Position numbers and translations under genes: made by a program
Notes under the pieces: generated by a model
What the model was told of the DNA's origin: nothing
Databases searched by the model: none
Seen by the model: the letters and a program-made list of their open reading frames with translations, nothing else
Part shown: positions 25,577 to 34,681 of the stretch, piece after piece
Layout of the letters: every line of letters begins with the position of its first letter
Position numbering within the stretch: position 1 is the stretch's first letter
Source of the DNA: an uncultured Alphaproteobacteria bacterium
Lineage (GTDB): Bacteria; Pseudomonadota; Alphaproteobacteria; CAAGCB01; CAG-977
DNA length: 40,668 nt
NCBI GenBank assembly: GCA_944393745.1
Contig: CALYBD010000023.1
Location: 1 to 40,668 of the forward strand
Reading direction: 5' to 3'

Positions 25577-26431
25577 TTAATAAAAAGCCGACAAACAGCG
25601 TGTTATTCCCCCCAAATCCGTCCCGAACGCATGAAATCGCAATCCGACCGAACAGACGATCTTGCGAACGTCTTCATGTTGTCCGTGACCGAATTCCGTA
25701 ATAAACACGCCGCTTTTTTTTAACAAAGACGGCAGCGCCGGCGCAATCCGACGATAAGCGTCCAAGCCGTCCGAACCGGCAAACAACGCCTGCGGCGGAT
25801 CAAAATCAACGACTTCCGGTTCCAGATTGTTTTTTTCCGATTCCGCAATATACGGCGGATTGGCAACAATCAGATCAAACTGCCCTAATTCCTGTGTCCA
25901 CCCGGGCAGATTCCAATCAGCCGCAACAGCTTTAAAGCGCTGCGAGAATCCGTTTGCCGCAGCGTTTTGTACCGCAACGGCCAAAGCCCGTGCGGAACTG
26001 TCCAACCCGACAGCTTGCGCATTGATAAACTCGCACAGCAACGCCTGCGCCAGACACCCCGATCCCGTTCCCAAATCCAGTATGCGCAAGGACAAAGAAC
26101 GATCCTGAAAAATTTTCAACGCCTCTTCTATCAGCGTTTCGGAATCGGGACGCGGGTCCAGAACATCTTTTGTTACCGTAAAATCCAACCGCCAAAATCC
26201 GCGCGTCTGCGTAATTTTTGAAACAGGTTCGCGTTTTAAACGGCGAACGATAAAGCCGTTTAACGTATTCAACTGATCCGGTTCGATTTCAAAATCGGGA
26301 TTCATACGCAGGAAAACAGGCGCTTTGCCGATTGCGAATGCGACCAAAGCTCGCGCGTCGGCCGCAGGTTCCGCAATACCGGCGGTTTCAAAACGAGCGG
26401 TCAAATCAGGCAAAAGATCTTTTATACGCAT
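25577..26431 (-). CDS. prmC: Peptide chain release factor N5-glutamine methyltransferase
   Basis: PrmC (HemK) methylates the glutamine of the GGQ motif of release factors. The 284 residues include an N-terminal helical domain (1 to about 75), the SAM-binding LDLGTGSGCLAQALL and the catalytic NPPYI in LIVANPPYIAESEKNNLE, which binds the target glutamine. RDRRPDSET-like sequence is present as VLDPRPDSETLIEEAL. AGGGGGAATAA precedes the ATG at 26431. The substrate gene prfA is just upstream on the same strand, as in most bacteria, but here the two are separated by 306 bp occupied by a tandem repeat. Length and motifs are normal, so the repeat has not damaged the gene. Confidence 0.95.
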   Translation of the reverse strand: MRIKDLLPDLTARFETAGIAEPAADARALVAFAIGKAPVFLRMNPDFEIEPDQLNTLNGFIVRRLKREPVSKITQTRGFWRLDFTVTKDVLDPRPDSETLIEEALKIFQDRSLSLRILDLGTGSGCLAQALLCEFINAQAVGLDSSARALAVAVQNAAANGFSQRFKAVAADWNLPGWTQELGQFDLIVANPPYIAESEKNNLEPEVVDFDPPQALFAGSDGLDAYRRIAPALPSLLKKSGVFITEFGHGQHEDVRKIVCSVGLRFHAFGTDLGGITRCLSAFY

Positions 26432-26460
26432 TTATTCCCCCTGAACGAACAACGCAGATT

Positions 26461-26733
26461 CGAGCATCGGAAACGACCGTACAGATGCCCCATTCCAAAA
26501 ACCGGATTGATTTTAGGGCGGCAGATGAAGGAAGAACCGGCGCGCAGAAGCGCAAGCGTACTTTGGCGTACGCGCGCATTCGAGCACCGGAAGCGACCGT
26601 ACAGATGCCCCATTCCAAAAACCGGATTGATTTTAGGGCGGCAGATGAAGGAAGAACCGGCGCGCAGAAGCGCAAGCGTACTTTGGCGTACGCGCGCATT
26701 CGAGCACCGGAAGCGACCGTACAGATGTCCCAT
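26461..26733. repeat. 120-bp tandem repeat (two full units and a 33-bp partial) between prfA and prmC
   Basis: Unit 1 is 26461-26580, unit 2 is 26581-26700 and a partial third copy is 26701-26733. Units 1 and 2 differ at only two positions, 26467 and 26473, and the last 107 bases are identical. Counted GC of unit 2 is 69 of 120 (about 57%), higher than the surrounding genes appear. Each unit contains a hairpin, GCGTAC-TTTGGC-GTACGC, flanked by GCGCGC-like sequence. Because 120 is a multiple of three, several frames stay open through the array on both strands, but no start with a ribosome site or recognisable protein was found. The array fills the whole gap between the prfA stop and the prmC leader. 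Confidence 0.9.
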
Positions 26734-26737
26734 AAAA

Positions 26738-27814
26738 TCAATCCAACTCGGACAAGCGGGAAAGCTGATCCTCAGTAATCAACGCTTCGATAATCTCGTC
26801 CAAAGCCGTTCCGTTCATGACCTCGTCAATTTTGTACAGGGTCAGATTGATGCGGTGATCGGTTACGCGGCCTTGCGGAAAATTGTATGTGCGAATACGT
26901 TCCGAACGGTCGCCGGAGCCGACCTGATTTTTGCGGTCAACGGCGCGTTCTTTGTCCAGTTGTTCTTGTTGCATGTCATACAAGCGCGAACGCAGAATAC
27001 GCATGGCGCGATCTTTGTTTTTAAACTGCGACCGTTCGTCCTGACAGGCAACGACGAAACCTGTCGGAATATGCGTGATACGCACGGCGGATTCTGTTTT
27101 ATTGACGTGCTGGCCGCCGGCGCCGGAAGCACGATAAACGTCTATTTTTAAATCTTTTTCATCAATTTTCAGATCGACTTCTTCGGCTTCGGGCAGGACG
27201 GCAACGGTTGCCGCAGAGGTGTGCACTCGGCCGGAAGATTCCGTTTCGGGAACGCGTTGAACACGGTGGACGCCCGATTCAAATTTTAAACGTTCAAAAA
27301 CGTTTTTGCCCGAAATACTGGCCGAAGCTTCCTTATACCCGCCGATGCCGGTATCGTTGACGGACAGCATTTCAAATTTCCAGCCCTGCACGGCGGCGTA
27401 ATGTTCGTACATACGAAACAGTTCGGCGGCAAACAAAGCGGCTTCTTCTCCGCCGGTGCCGGCGCGAACTTCCAAAATCGCATTTTTTTCATCAACGGCA
27501 TTTTTGGGCAGCAGCAAAATTTTTAACTGTTTTTCCAGTTCGGGCAAGCGTTCTTTGGCCGCATAAATTTCATCATGCGCCATAGAGCGCATTTCATCAT
27601 CCGTTTCGGGATCGTCCAACAAAGCTTGGGCTTCGTTCATATCCGACAAGACTTTTTTATAGGCCTGTATGGCCGCGACAACGTCTTTGAGCCCCGCGAG
27701 TTCTTTGGAAAGTTTGACAAACGTTTCGCCGTCAACGTTATCGCCGGAAACCAGCAAAGCTTCCAGTTCTTCGTGACGGGCTAAAACGGTATCCAGCTTT
27801 TCCTCAAAACTCAT
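26738..27814 (-). CDS. prfA: Peptide chain release factor 1
   Basis: RF1 recognises UAA and UAG stop codons and releases the peptide from the ribosome. The 358 residues are full length. The catalytic GGQ lies in [17 protein letters not shown], with the flanking [20 protein letters not shown] and [21 protein letters not shown] blocks. AGAGGAGTTAAAT precedes the ATG and overlaps the end of hisS, so the two genes are coupled with a 2-bp gap. The TGA stop comes four bases beyond the tandem repeat that separates it from prmC. The use of TGA as stop in this and other genes shows that the organism also needs RF2. Confidence 0.97.
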   Translation of the reverse strand: MSFEEKLDTVLARHEELEALLVSGDNVDGETFVKLSKELAGLKDVVAAIQAYKKVLSDMNEAQALLDDPETDDEMRSMAHDEIYAAKERLPELEKQLKILLLPKNAVDEKNAILEVRAGTGGEEAALFAAELFRMYEHYAAVQGWKFEMLSVNDTGIGGYKEASASISGKNVFERLKFESGVHRVQRVPETESSGRVHTSAATVAVLPEAEEVDLKIDEKDLKIDVYRASGAGGQHVNKTESAVRITHIPTGFVVACQDERSQFKNKDRAMRILRSRLYDMQQEQLDKERAVDRKNQVGSGDRSERIRTYNFPQGRVTDHRINLTLYKIDEVMNGTALDEIIEALITEDQLSRLSELD

Positions 27815-27816
27815 AT

Positions 27817-29082
27817 TTAACTCCTCTGCTGTTCCTGATATTTTTGCATAAAGGTATTCAGTTCGGCCGTATTGACTTCATTTTGATCGCCCGAATCCAG
27901 ATCCCGGACGGTGACAATTCCTTTTTCATATTCGTCAGAGCCCATAATAACGGCCGCGCACGCATTGATTTTATTGGCTTTTTTCATACGCTTGCCCATA
28001 TTGCCCGAATAGGCCATATCGACGATAAATCCGTTTTGGCGCAGGTTATGAGCAATCTTCATAATCGGCAGCAAAGTATCGTCGCCGACGGGGATAACGG
28101 CAATCGGCCGCGGTTCCGCCGGCTGTTTTCCCGTTTCCTGCAACAACAAAGACAAACGGTCGATGCCCGCACCGAACCCGATGCCCGCGGTTTTGGGACC
28201 GCCCAGTTCTTCGACCAGGCCGTCATAACGCCCGCCGCCCAGAACCGTTCCCTGCGCCCCCAGAGAATCCGTAATAAATTCAAATACCGTATGGCGGTAA
28301 TAATCCAGTCCGCGAACCAAACGAGGATTAACGACAAAAGGAATTCCCATTTCCGTCAGACCGGCTTTCACGCTGTCAAAAAACGCGCGGGAATCTTCAT
28401 TTAAAAAGTCAATCATCGCCGGAGCGTTTTCAACGATTTTCTTATCCCCTTCGTCTTTGGAATCCAAAATACGCAGCGGATTTTTTTCTAAACGTGTCCG
28501 GCTGTCTTCGGACAATTGATCTTTAAACTGTTCAAAATAAGCGACCAACGCTTCACGATAAGCCGCGCGGCTTTCGGCGTCGCCCAGCGTATTCAGTTCC
28601 AAACGGATAAACGGCCGCAGTCCCAAAGCAGACAGAAAATCCCAAGCCAGACACAGCACTTCGACATCGGTTTGCGGCGCGGTTGCGCCCAAAACCTCCA
28701 CGCCGACCTGATGCAGCTGGCGGTAACGGCCTTTTTGCGGGCGTTCGTAACGGAACATCGGCCCGGCATAAAACAGCTTGACCGGCTGATTTTGTTCCAT
28801 GCCTTCGGAAATAAAAGCGCGCACAACGCCGGCCGTGCCTTCGGGACGCAGCGTAAAGCTTTCGCCGCCGCGATCCGTAAACGTATACATTTCCTTGGAA
28901 ACGATGTCGGAAGTTTCGCCGACGCCGCGGGCAAAGACTTCGGTGGCTTCAAAAACAGGAGTCTGAATTTCGCCGAATCCGTAACGTTTGGCAAAATCCC
29001 TGGCCGTATTTTCCACAAACAAAAAAGCGGACAACTCTTTTCCGTAAATATCACGCGTACCGCGCGCCGGCTGTAATTTCAT
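27817..29082 (-). CDS. hisS: Histidyl-tRNA synthetase
   Basis: This class II aminoacyl-tRNA synthetase charges tRNA-His. The 421 residues begin PARGTRDI, with motif 2 in [18 protein letters not shown] followed by HQVGVEVLG. The histidine-specific [13 protein letters not shown] and [15 protein letters not shown] come next, and motif 3 in [11 protein letters not shown]. The C-terminal anticodon-binding domain (about 325-421) contains [17 protein letters not shown]. The ATG overlaps the ispG stop by 4 bp (29079-29082). The order rodZ-like, ispG, hisS is conserved across Proteobacteria. No sign of truncation. Confidence 0.97.
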   Translation of the reverse strand: MKLQPARGTRDIYGKELSAFLFVENTARDFAKRYGFGEIQTPVFEATEVFARGVGETSDIVSKEMYTFTDRGGESFTLRPEGTAGVVRAFISEGMEQNQPVKLFYAGPMFRYERPQKGRYRQLHQVGVEVLGATAPQTDVEVLCLAWDFLSALGLRPFIRLELNTLGDAESRAAYREALVAYFEQFKDQLSEDSRTRLEKNPLRILDSKDEGDKKIVENAPAMIDFLNEDSRAFFDSVKAGLTEMGIPFVVNPRLVRGLDYYRHTVFEFITDSLGAQGTVLGGGRYDGLVEELGGPKTAGIGFGAGIDRLSLLLQETGKQPAEPRPIAVIPVGDDTLLPIMKIAHNLRQNGFIVDMAYSGNMGKRMKKANKINACAAVIMGSDEYEKGIVTVRDLDSGDQNEVNTAELNTFMQKYQEQQRS

Positions 29083-30173
29083 TTTGATTCTCCCGCTTTT
29101 GCGGCGGCCATTTTTTCGGCCAGTTCCGCAATGATGTCAACGGCGTTTTCCGCGTTGATCGGTTCTTTTTGTTCTCCGCCGACAAACAGCAAAGCTTTGC
29201 CGTTGCCGCCGCCGCACACGCCGATATCGGCTTCCCGCGCTTCGCCGGGGCCGTTGACGACGCACCCCATAACGGCAATTTTTAACGGTTCGGAAATGTG
29301 TTCCAGGCGAACTTCCAAAGATTTAATAACTTTCTCGACATCAATGCCGCGCCGCGCACATGTCGGACACGATACCAAACGCACACCATGATAACGCAGT
29401 CCGAGCGTGCGCAAAATTTCAAATCCGACCTTGATTTCTTCGGTCACGTCTGCCGTTAAAGAAACACGCAGCGTATCGCCGATCCCGTCCATCAGCAGCG
29501 ACCCGATCCCCAGCGCCGATTTAACCGTTCCCGCGCGCAGGCCGCCGGCTTCCGTCACGCCCAGATGCAACGGATAATCGCATTTTTCGGCCAGCATGCG
29601 GTACGCCCGCATCGTCATTAAAGTGTCCGAAGATTTAACCGAGATTTTAAAATTAAAAAAGTCGTTGTCTTCCAATATCTTAGCATGTTCCAAAGCGCTT
29701 TCGACCATCGCTTCGGCGCACGGTTCGCCGTACTTTTCCAGCAAATGTTTTTCCAAAGAACCGCCGTTGACGCCGATCCGCATCGAACAGTTATAATCTT
29801 TGGCCGCTTTGATTACGTCGCGCACACGATCCGCGGAACCGATATTGCCCGGATTAATACGCAGACAGGCGGCACCGGCTTCGGCAGATTCGATGGCGCG
29901 TTTGTAATGAAAATGAATATCGGAAACGATCGGCACTTTGACCTGTTTGATGATTTCTTTTAACGCTTTGGTCGATTCTTCGTCCGGACAGGACACGCGG
30001 ACGATATCCGCGCCCACCGCTTCCAGCGAACGGATCTGCGCTACGGTCGCCGCGACGTCCGCAGTCGGCGTATTCGTCATGGACTGAACGGAAATCGGCG
30101 CACCGTCACCGACGGCAACGGAACCGACATATATCCGTCTGGAACGACGGCGTTTAATTTCTGGCGATTTCAT
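29079..30173 (-). CDS. ispG: 4-hydroxy-3-methylbut-2-en-1-yl diphosphate synthase (IspG/GcpE)
   Basis: IspG reductively opens MEcPP to HMBPP in the MEP pathway, using a 4Fe-4S cluster and flavodoxin or ferredoxin. The 364 residues include [13 protein letters not shown] near the N-terminus, the TIM-barrel part, and the cluster ligands in [15 protein letters not shown] (two Cys) and [17 protein letters not shown] (third Cys). ATAGGTCAGAA precedes the ATG, seven bases after the rodZ-like gene. Together with dxs in this window it shows the organism uses the MEP rather than the mevalonate route. Overlaps hisS by 4 bp. Confidence 0.97.
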   Translation of the reverse strand: MKSPEIKRRRSRRIYVGSVAVGDGAPISVQSMTNTPTADVAATVAQIRSLEAVGADIVRVSCPDEESTKALKEIIKQVKVPIVSDIHFHYKRAIESAEAGAACLRINPGNIGSADRVRDVIKAAKDYNCSMRIGVNGGSLEKHLLEKYGEPCAEAMVESALEHAKILEDNDFFNFKISVKSSDTLMTMRAYRMLAEKCDYPLHLGVTEAGGLRAGTVKSALGIGSLLMDGIGDTLRVSLTADVTEEIKVGFEILRTLGLRYHGVRLVSCPTCARRGIDVEKVIKSLEVRLEHISEPLKIAVMGCVVNGPGEAREADIGVCGGGNGKALLFVGGEQKEPINAENAVDIIAELAEKMAAAKAGESK

Positions 30174-30180
30174 TTCTGAC

Positions 30181-31194
30181 CTATTCTATCGTTTCAACAA
30201 CTTTGGCGGCAAAATCATCGGGAATCAGAGCAATATTTGAACGCAAAGCCCCTTTAGGTCCCAAAGACTGCGTTAACTGTCCGTCGCAATATATTTCCAG
30301 TCCGCCGGCATTTCCTGTTTTTAAAAACAGCTCTTCGGGTTTATACGAAGACACCTGATAACGGTCGCCTTTATTCAGCAGGCGGGAAAAAATAATTTCG
30401 TCCTTGCGGGTAATTTCCACCCACGTTTCTTCAGCCGCGACCAAAACCAGACGAGGGTTATAATTTTTTTGTCCGTAAACGCGAACCGTCTGCACGGGCT
30501 GTTGTTCGGCTGCCGGCGAAACAACCGCTGCCGCGGACATCTGTTGATCCGAAGCAAACGATTCATTTAAATCCTCCGGCGTTTCCCGATATTCGGGCTT
30601 GACGGGAGGAACCGGCGGAACAACGGATTCGGTTGTCATATCGGCTGGCGTTTCCGAATCCAAAGCCGTCTTTGTTTCCTCTGCCTGAACCGGCAACGGA
30701 TAAGATTGTTCGACAATGGTAATGGGTTCAACCTGTTCTGCTGCAACAACGACAGGCGTTTCTTCGTCTTCCGACAAAGAATGCCATATACCGTAAGCAG
30801 CCAGCAGCAAAACCAAAGAAATCAGCAATACTTTCGGTGCCGGCGTCATGTTTTCCGTTTCTTCTTCGGACAGGCTCAAAGCGTGTTTTTCATCTTTGTC
30901 CTGCGCAAAAAATTCCTGTTTATAACGCATGATAATATCTGCGGGATCCAATCCCAGATAGGCCGCATAGCTGCGGACAAACCCGTTGGCATAAGCTTCG
31001 CCCGGCAGTTCTTTGTAACGGTTTTCCTCCAATGCTTCCAAAAACTGGTAACGAATACACAGAAAAGACGCGATATCGCGCAAATCCTGTTTTTTTGCCA
31101 GCCGCGTCCTGCGCAACAAAGCGCCGACGGTTTCCTGCGGTTCTTCCGGCAAAACGCCGTTTGACTTATTTTCGTCCTTTTTATTCTGCGTCAT
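30181..31194 (-). CDS. RodZ-like HTH membrane protein with DUF4115 domain
   Basis: The 337-residue protein has an N-terminal helix-turn-helix of the RodZ type (about 22-90: [20 protein letters not shown], then [20 protein letters not shown]). One TM helix follows (about 121-137, [16 protein letters not shown]), then a Pro/Glu/Thr-rich periplasmic linker and a C-terminal DUF4115 domain (about 250-325, ending [13 protein letters not shown]). RodZ links MreB to the cell-wall elongation machinery. Location next to ispG is classic for rodZ. The open frame reaches 31248, but AAGGA stands eight bases before ATG 31194, and the longer start would overlap the preceding gene's stop at 31214. A cell-shape role is inferred from family. 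Confidence 0.85.
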   Translation of the reverse strand: MTQNKKDENKSNGVLPEEPQETVGALLRRTRLAKKQDLRDIASFLCIRYQFLEALEENRYKELPGEAYANGFVRSYAAYLGLDPADIIMRYKQEFFAQDKDEKHALSLSEEETENMTPAPKVLLISLVLLLAAYGIWHSLSEDEETPVVVAAEQVEPITIVEQSYPLPVQAEETKTALDSETPADMTTESVVPPVPPVKPEYRETPEDLNESFASDQQMSAAAVVSPAAEQQPVQTVRVYGQKNYNPRLVLVAAEETWVEITRKDEIIFSRLLNKGDRYQVSSYKPEELFLKTGNAGGLEIYCDGQLTQSLGPKGALRSNIALIPDDFAAKVVETIE

Positions 31195-31213
31195 CACTGT
31201 TTTCCTTGTCAGA

Positions 31214-32239
31214 TTAAGCCGGGATACGCCCCCAACGGCGCAAAGCATCTGCCGCCTGCGTCACCAAATCATCAACAATCGCCTGAACGGGTTTTTCGTC
31301 TTTGACCAATCCGACGCTTTGGCCGGCCATCAAGGACCCGTTTTCGACATCGCCGTCAATCACCGCGCGGCGCAAAGCACCCCCCCAGAAATGTTCAATG
31401 GCCAGCTGAGCTTCTTTTAATTCCATTTCGCCGCGCTGATATTTTTGAATTGTCTCCATTTGGAATTCCATAAAACGGCGCGTTCCTTCATTGGTAATCG
31501 CGCGTACGGGAATCACCGGAAAGCGCGCGTCAATCTGAACGGTCGGTACGGCATCGCGTGCATTGGCGCGGATAAAAGCCTTTTTAAAATTCGGGTGAGC
31601 AATACATTCCGTCGCGCAGACAAAACGCGTTCCCAGCTGACAGCCGGCCGCGCCCAAAGCCAAAAAAGCAGCCATCATTTCACCGGATCCGATCCCGCCG
31701 GCAATAAAAACGGGAACATCTTTGACATACGGCAAAATTTCCTGAGCCAGAATATTCGTTGCCACCGGACCGATATGACCGCCGGCTTCGGTTCCTTCCA
31801 GAATTAACGCGTCCGCTCCGGATTTAATCAGCCGCTTTGCCAAAACCAAAGCCGGTGCAAAACACATGACTTTTATACCGGCCTGCTTTAATTTTTGTAT
31901 AGCCTGTAGCGTCGGAATACCGCCGGCCAAAATAACGTGACTGACTTTTGAATCAATGCAAACATCAATCAGTTCATCTAATTGCGGGTGCATCGTAATC
32001 AAATTAACACCGAAACTGTTTTTCGTCAGAACCGCCGTCTTGGCAATTTCTTCTTTGAGTATTTCGGGCGGCATTGCTCCGCCGGCAATAACGCCGAAAC
32101 CGCCGGCATTGGATATGGCCGAAACCAAATTATGTTCGGAAATCCAAGACATGGCGCCGCCCATAATCGCATAACGCGTATTTAAAAACGTGCGCCCTTT
32201 TTCCCAAAAGAAATCCAAAACTTCATCATTCGACAGCAT
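31214..32239 (-). CDS. Nitronate monooxygenase-family (2-nitropropane dioxygenase-like) FMN enzyme
   Basis: This 341-residue TIM-barrel flavoprotein belongs to the NMO/FabK family. Visible are AIMGGAMSWISEHNLVSAIS, SNAGGFGVIAGGAM, SFGVNLI, the catalytic-His region LEGTEAGGHIGPVAT, and the FMN phosphate loop FIAGGIGSGEMMAAFLALGA followed by QLGTRFV. Nitronate oxidation is the named activity, but many family members have other or unknown substrates, and FabK-type enoyl-ACP reductases share the fold. I choose ATG 32239: it follows the lysC stop by one base and has AAGGAAAAG upstream. The frame open to 32314 would run into lysC. It is part of the long lysC-to-DUF4167 operon. Confidence 0.85.
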   Translation of the reverse strand: MLSNDEVLDFFWEKGRTFLNTRYAIMGGAMSWISEHNLVSAISNAGGFGVIAGGAMPPEILKEEIAKTAVLTKNSFGVNLITMHPQLDELIDVCIDSKVSHVILAGGIPTLQAIQKLKQAGIKVMCFAPALVLAKRLIKSGADALILEGTEAGGHIGPVATNILAQEILPYVKDVPVFIAGGIGSGEMMAAFLALGAAGCQLGTRFVCATECIAHPNFKKAFIRANARDAVPTVQIDARFPVIPVRAITNEGTRRFMEFQMETIQKYQRGEMELKEAQLAIEHFWGGALRRAVIDGDVENGSLMAGQSVGLVKDEKPVQAIVDDLVTQAADALRRWGRIPA

Positions 32240-32240
32240 T

Positions 32241-33470
32241 TTACTTTTCCTTATTTTCCAGATGAAAGGCATTATGCAAAGCTCTGACCGCCAGTTCCGC
32301 ATATTCGGCGGCAATCAGAACACTGATTTTAATTTCAGAAGTGGAAATCGTTTGAACGTTAATGCCTTTTTCGGACAAAGCCTCAAACATTTTCTGCGCA
32401 ATCCCCGTATGTGTGCGCATACCGACGCCGATCAGAGAAATCTTGGCACAATCCGAATCGGAAATCAGATTGTTATATCCGATCTTATCCTTGTTTCTTT
32501 CCAGTATGTTCAAAGCGCCGGACAAATCCGATTCGGGCAAGGTAAACGTCATATCCGTATGCGTCCCGTCGGGAGAATCGCTTTGCACGATCATATCAAT
32601 ACAAATATTGGCTTCGGCCATTGCATTAAAAACGGCGGCCGAAACGCCCGGTTTGTCCTGTACGCCGACCAGTGTGATTTTTGCTTCGTCCCGGCTGCAC
32701 GTAATGCCGCTGATAATTTCTTTTTCCACAATATCCCTCTCATCGCAAATAGTCGTTCCGACCGGATTGTTTTCAAAGCTGGAAACAACACGCAGATTAA
32801 CACGGTATTTCATCGCCAGTTCAACAGAACGCGTCTGTAGCACTTTAGCCCCGAGCGATGCCATTTCCAACATTTCTTCGTATGTAACGCGGTCAAGCTT
32901 TCTGGCATTTTTGACAAACCGCGGATCTGTCGTATAAACACCGTCGACATCCGTATAAATGTCGCATCTGTCGGCTTTCAACACAGCCGCCAACGCTACG
33001 GCCGACGTGTCTGACCCCCCGCGTCCCAAAGTCGTAATACGCCCCGATTCATTAACCCCCTGAAAACCGGCAACAACAGGAACCATTCCCGCCGCCAGAC
33101 AGGCTTGCAACCCGTCCACGTCTATCTGATTAATCCTGGCTTTGGACGCGGAATCGTCCGTCAGAACGGGAATCTGCCAGCCTGTCCATGACCGCGCCGG
33201 TATTCCGACGGCCTGCAGCGCCATGGCCAACAGTCCGATCGTAACCTGTTCGCCGGTTGAAACGACGACATCGTATTCTTCCGGGTTATAATCAGGGGTT
33301 ATTTCCTGACAATATTTTACCAGCTGATTGGTAACGCCGGCCATTGCGGAAACAACGACAACGACCTGATTTCCCGCATCGACTTCTTCTTTGACTTTCA
33401 AAGCAACGTTTTTAATGCGGTTTGTATCGCCTACGGACGTACCGCCGAATTTTTGTACAACAAGTCCCAT
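32241..33470 (-). CDS. lysC: Aspartate kinase
   Basis: LysC phosphorylates aspartate, the first step to lysine, diaminopimelate, threonine and methionine. The 409-residue chain begins with the family signature VVQKFGGTSVGD. It continues with VVVVSAMAGVTNQL, STGEQVTIGLLAMAL and LGRGGSDTSAVALAAVLKAD (kinase domain), and YTDVDGVYTTDPR. Two C-terminal ACT domains (about 260-405) imply feedback control by lysine and/or threonine. The frame is open to 33548, but homologues begin at the residue encoded by ATG 33470, although no strong ribosome site is visible there. It heads the minus-strand operon. The 154-bp gap to the divergent cupin gene must hold both promoters. Confidence 0.95.
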   Translation of the reverse strand: MGLVVQKFGGTSVGDTNRIKNVALKVKEEVDAGNQVVVVVSAMAGVTNQLVKYCQEITPDYNPEEYDVVVSTGEQVTIGLLAMALQAVGIPARSWTGWQIPVLTDDSASKARINQIDVDGLQACLAAGMVPVVAGFQGVNESGRITTLGRGGSDTSAVALAAVLKADRCDIYTDVDGVYTTDPRFVKNARKLDRVTYEEMLEMASLGAKVLQTRSVELAMKYRVNLRVVSSFENNPVGTTICDERDIVEKEIISGITCSRDEAKITLVGVQDKPGVSAAVFNAMAEANICIDMIVQSDSPDGTHTDMTFTLPESDLSGALNILERNKDKIGYNNLISDSDCAKISLIGVGMRTHTGIAQKMFEALSEKGINVQTISTSEIKISVLIAAEYAELAVRALHNAFHLENKEK

Positions 33471-33573
33471 AAAAATTTTGACCCAAGTCTGTGTGATACC
33501 ATTTAGAACCGAGTATTCATACCTTAATATAAATAACAAAGCAAGCAATGCTTAAAAAAATAAGATATATTTT

Positions 33574-33593
33574 TTGTAAAAAATCGGTTACAA
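33574..33593. promoter_or_regulatory. Inverted repeat in the lysC / cupin divergent region
   Basis: TTGTAA (33574-33579) and TTACAA (33588-33593) flank an 8-bp spacer in the 154-bp AT-rich region between the divergent lysC and cupin genes. On the minus strand a TTGTAA-N18-TATATC pair could be a lysC promoter. The cupin ATG at 33625 has AAAAAAGGAAAAAATC before it. This is suggestive only, because the region is so AT-rich. Confidence 0.25.
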
Positions 33594-33624
33594 AGAGAAA
33601 AATTTTTTAAAAAAGGAAAAAATC

Positions 33625-33987
33625 ATGGTTGTCAAATACGAAAAAGGCGCATCAGACGTCCGCCCGTGGGGAACTTGGGAAATTCTGGATACCGGAAACC
33701 GTCATACCGTCAAAAGGATTGTCGTTCATCCGGGACAGAAATTGTCTTTGCAGAGCCACGAATATCGTGACGAACACTGGATTATTACCGAAGGAACGGC
33801 TGCCGTCACCATTGACGACAAAGTCATTACGGCTGTTCCCAACACGCCTGTTTTTATTCCGGCCAAAGCAAAACACCGCATTGAAAACATCGGATCGGCA
33901 GATCTGGTTTTTATCGAAGTACAAACCGGCGATACCCTGGACGAAGAAGACATCGTCCGTTATGAAGACATTTACGGCCGCGTTTAA
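33625..33987 (+). CDS. Stand-alone cupin like the C-terminal domain of type II phosphomannose isomerase
   Basis: This single-domain 120-residue protein matches the C-terminal mannose-6-phosphate isomerase part of bifunctional GMP/PMI enzymes. Visible are RPWGTWEILDTGNRHTVKRI, HPGQKLSLQSHEYRDEHWII with the metal-binding His/Glu set, EGTAAVTIDDK, FIPAKAKHRIENIG and LVFIEVQTGDTLDEEDIVR. The guanylyltransferase half is absent. Such short proteins may isomerise mannose-6-phosphate or a related sugar phosphate; that is inferred. AAAAAAGGAAAAAATC lies before the ATG at 33625, and the divergent lysC starts at 33470. Its stop codon overlaps that of comF tail to tail in the four bases TTAA (33984-33987). 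Confidence 0.88.
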   Translation: MVVKYEKGASDVRPWGTWEILDTGNRHTVKRIVVHPGQKLSLQSHEYRDEHWIITEGTAAVTIDDKVITAVPNTPVFIPAKAKHRIENIGSADLVFIEVQTGDTLDEEDIVRYEDIYGRV

Positions 33988-34607
33988 TTTTTTCCGACGG
34001 CTTTGGCAAACGTCAGCAATCTGATTTCTTTTGCGCCGTTTTTAAGTAACACGCGGGCGCAGGAATCGGCCGTTGCACCCGTGGTAACAACATCATCAAT
34101 CAAAACGATTGTTTTGCCTTTAACATTACGGCCATAGTCAAGAGCAAAAGCCTGCTTGACATTTTCGATTCTTTCGCGACGTGTGCCCTGTTTCGGGGTC
34201 GCTTTAATTCTTTTCAGCACGCGGGGATGCGACGGAACGGCACAGATTTTTGAAACGGCAGCCGCCAAAAGAGCCGCCTGATTATACTTTCTGACCAACA
34301 GCCTGGTCCAGTGCAACGGAACACAAGTCAACAGATCCGCCCCGTCCAAAACACTGCCGCCGGCATTAACCATCATGCGCGCCAAAAGCGGCGCCAATTC
34401 CGTTTTATCCCCGTATTTCAGCGCCAAAATCAGCTGTTTGCTGACTTCATCGTAAACAACGGCCGATGCTTTACCGGGCTGATGTGCGTGAATAAACTGC
34501 AGCCGGGAAAAACATTCCGCGCACAAAGCCCCCGGCGATTCAATCCTTTTGGCGCATACGGGACAAGTCGGCGGGAAAAAAGCGTTCAGCAGCGTATCCA
34601 AAAGCAT
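33984..34607 (-). CDS. comF: ComF-family phosphoribosyltransferase-like protein
   Basis: The 207-residue protein has an N-terminal zinc-finger-like set of four cysteines (TCPVCAKRIESPGALCAEC) and a phosphoribosyltransferase domain with the PRPP motif IVLIDDVVTTGATADSC, the double-basic RKYNQAALLA and TPKQGTRRERIENVKQAF. ComF proteins support DNA uptake in competent bacteria, but homologues are widespread in non-competent ones and the biochemical role is unclear. The start ATG at 34607 encodes LLDTLLNAFFPPTCP. Its stop overlaps the cupin stop. It is divergent from the PEBP-like lipoprotein gene. Confidence 0.9.
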   Translation of the reverse strand: MLLDTLLNAFFPPTCPVCAKRIESPGALCAECFSRLQFIHAHQPGKASAVVYDEVSKQLILALKYGDKTELAPLLARMMVNAGGSVLDGADLLTCVPLHWTRLLVRKYNQAALLAAAVSKICAVPSHPRVLKRIKATPKQGTRRERIENVKQAFALDYGRNVKGKTIVLIDDVVTTGATADSCARVLLKNGAKEIRLLTFAKAVGKN

Positions 34608-34614
34608 AAAAGTC

Positions 34615-34642
34615 TGTCCAATCGTTAAAAATATGCTATAAA
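34615..34642 (+). promoter_or_regulatory. Candidate promoter of the PEBP-like lipoprotein gene
   Basis: TATAAA (34637-34642) is a good -10 box; the -35 partner TGTCCA (34615-34620) at 16 bp is weak. The ATG at 34682 follows 40 bases later with a poor ribosome site (ACGGAAAAATCCCG). Confidence 0.3.
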
Positions 34643-34681
34643 GTAGTAAGCTTTAAAATTAAAAGTAACGGAAAAATCCCG

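Noticed and set aside
26461-26733. CRISPR array
   Set aside because: Only three short cores are present, and the segments between them are identical to each other, whereas CRISPR spacers differ.
26332-27151. Open frames running through the 120-bp repeat on both strands
   Set aside because: They repeat every 40 codons only because 120 is divisible by three, run into prmC or prfA in the wrong frame or strand, and match no known protein.
31195-31248. Longer start of the rodZ-like gene
   Set aside because: It would overlap the end of the upstream gene, while a good ribosome site precedes ATG 31194.
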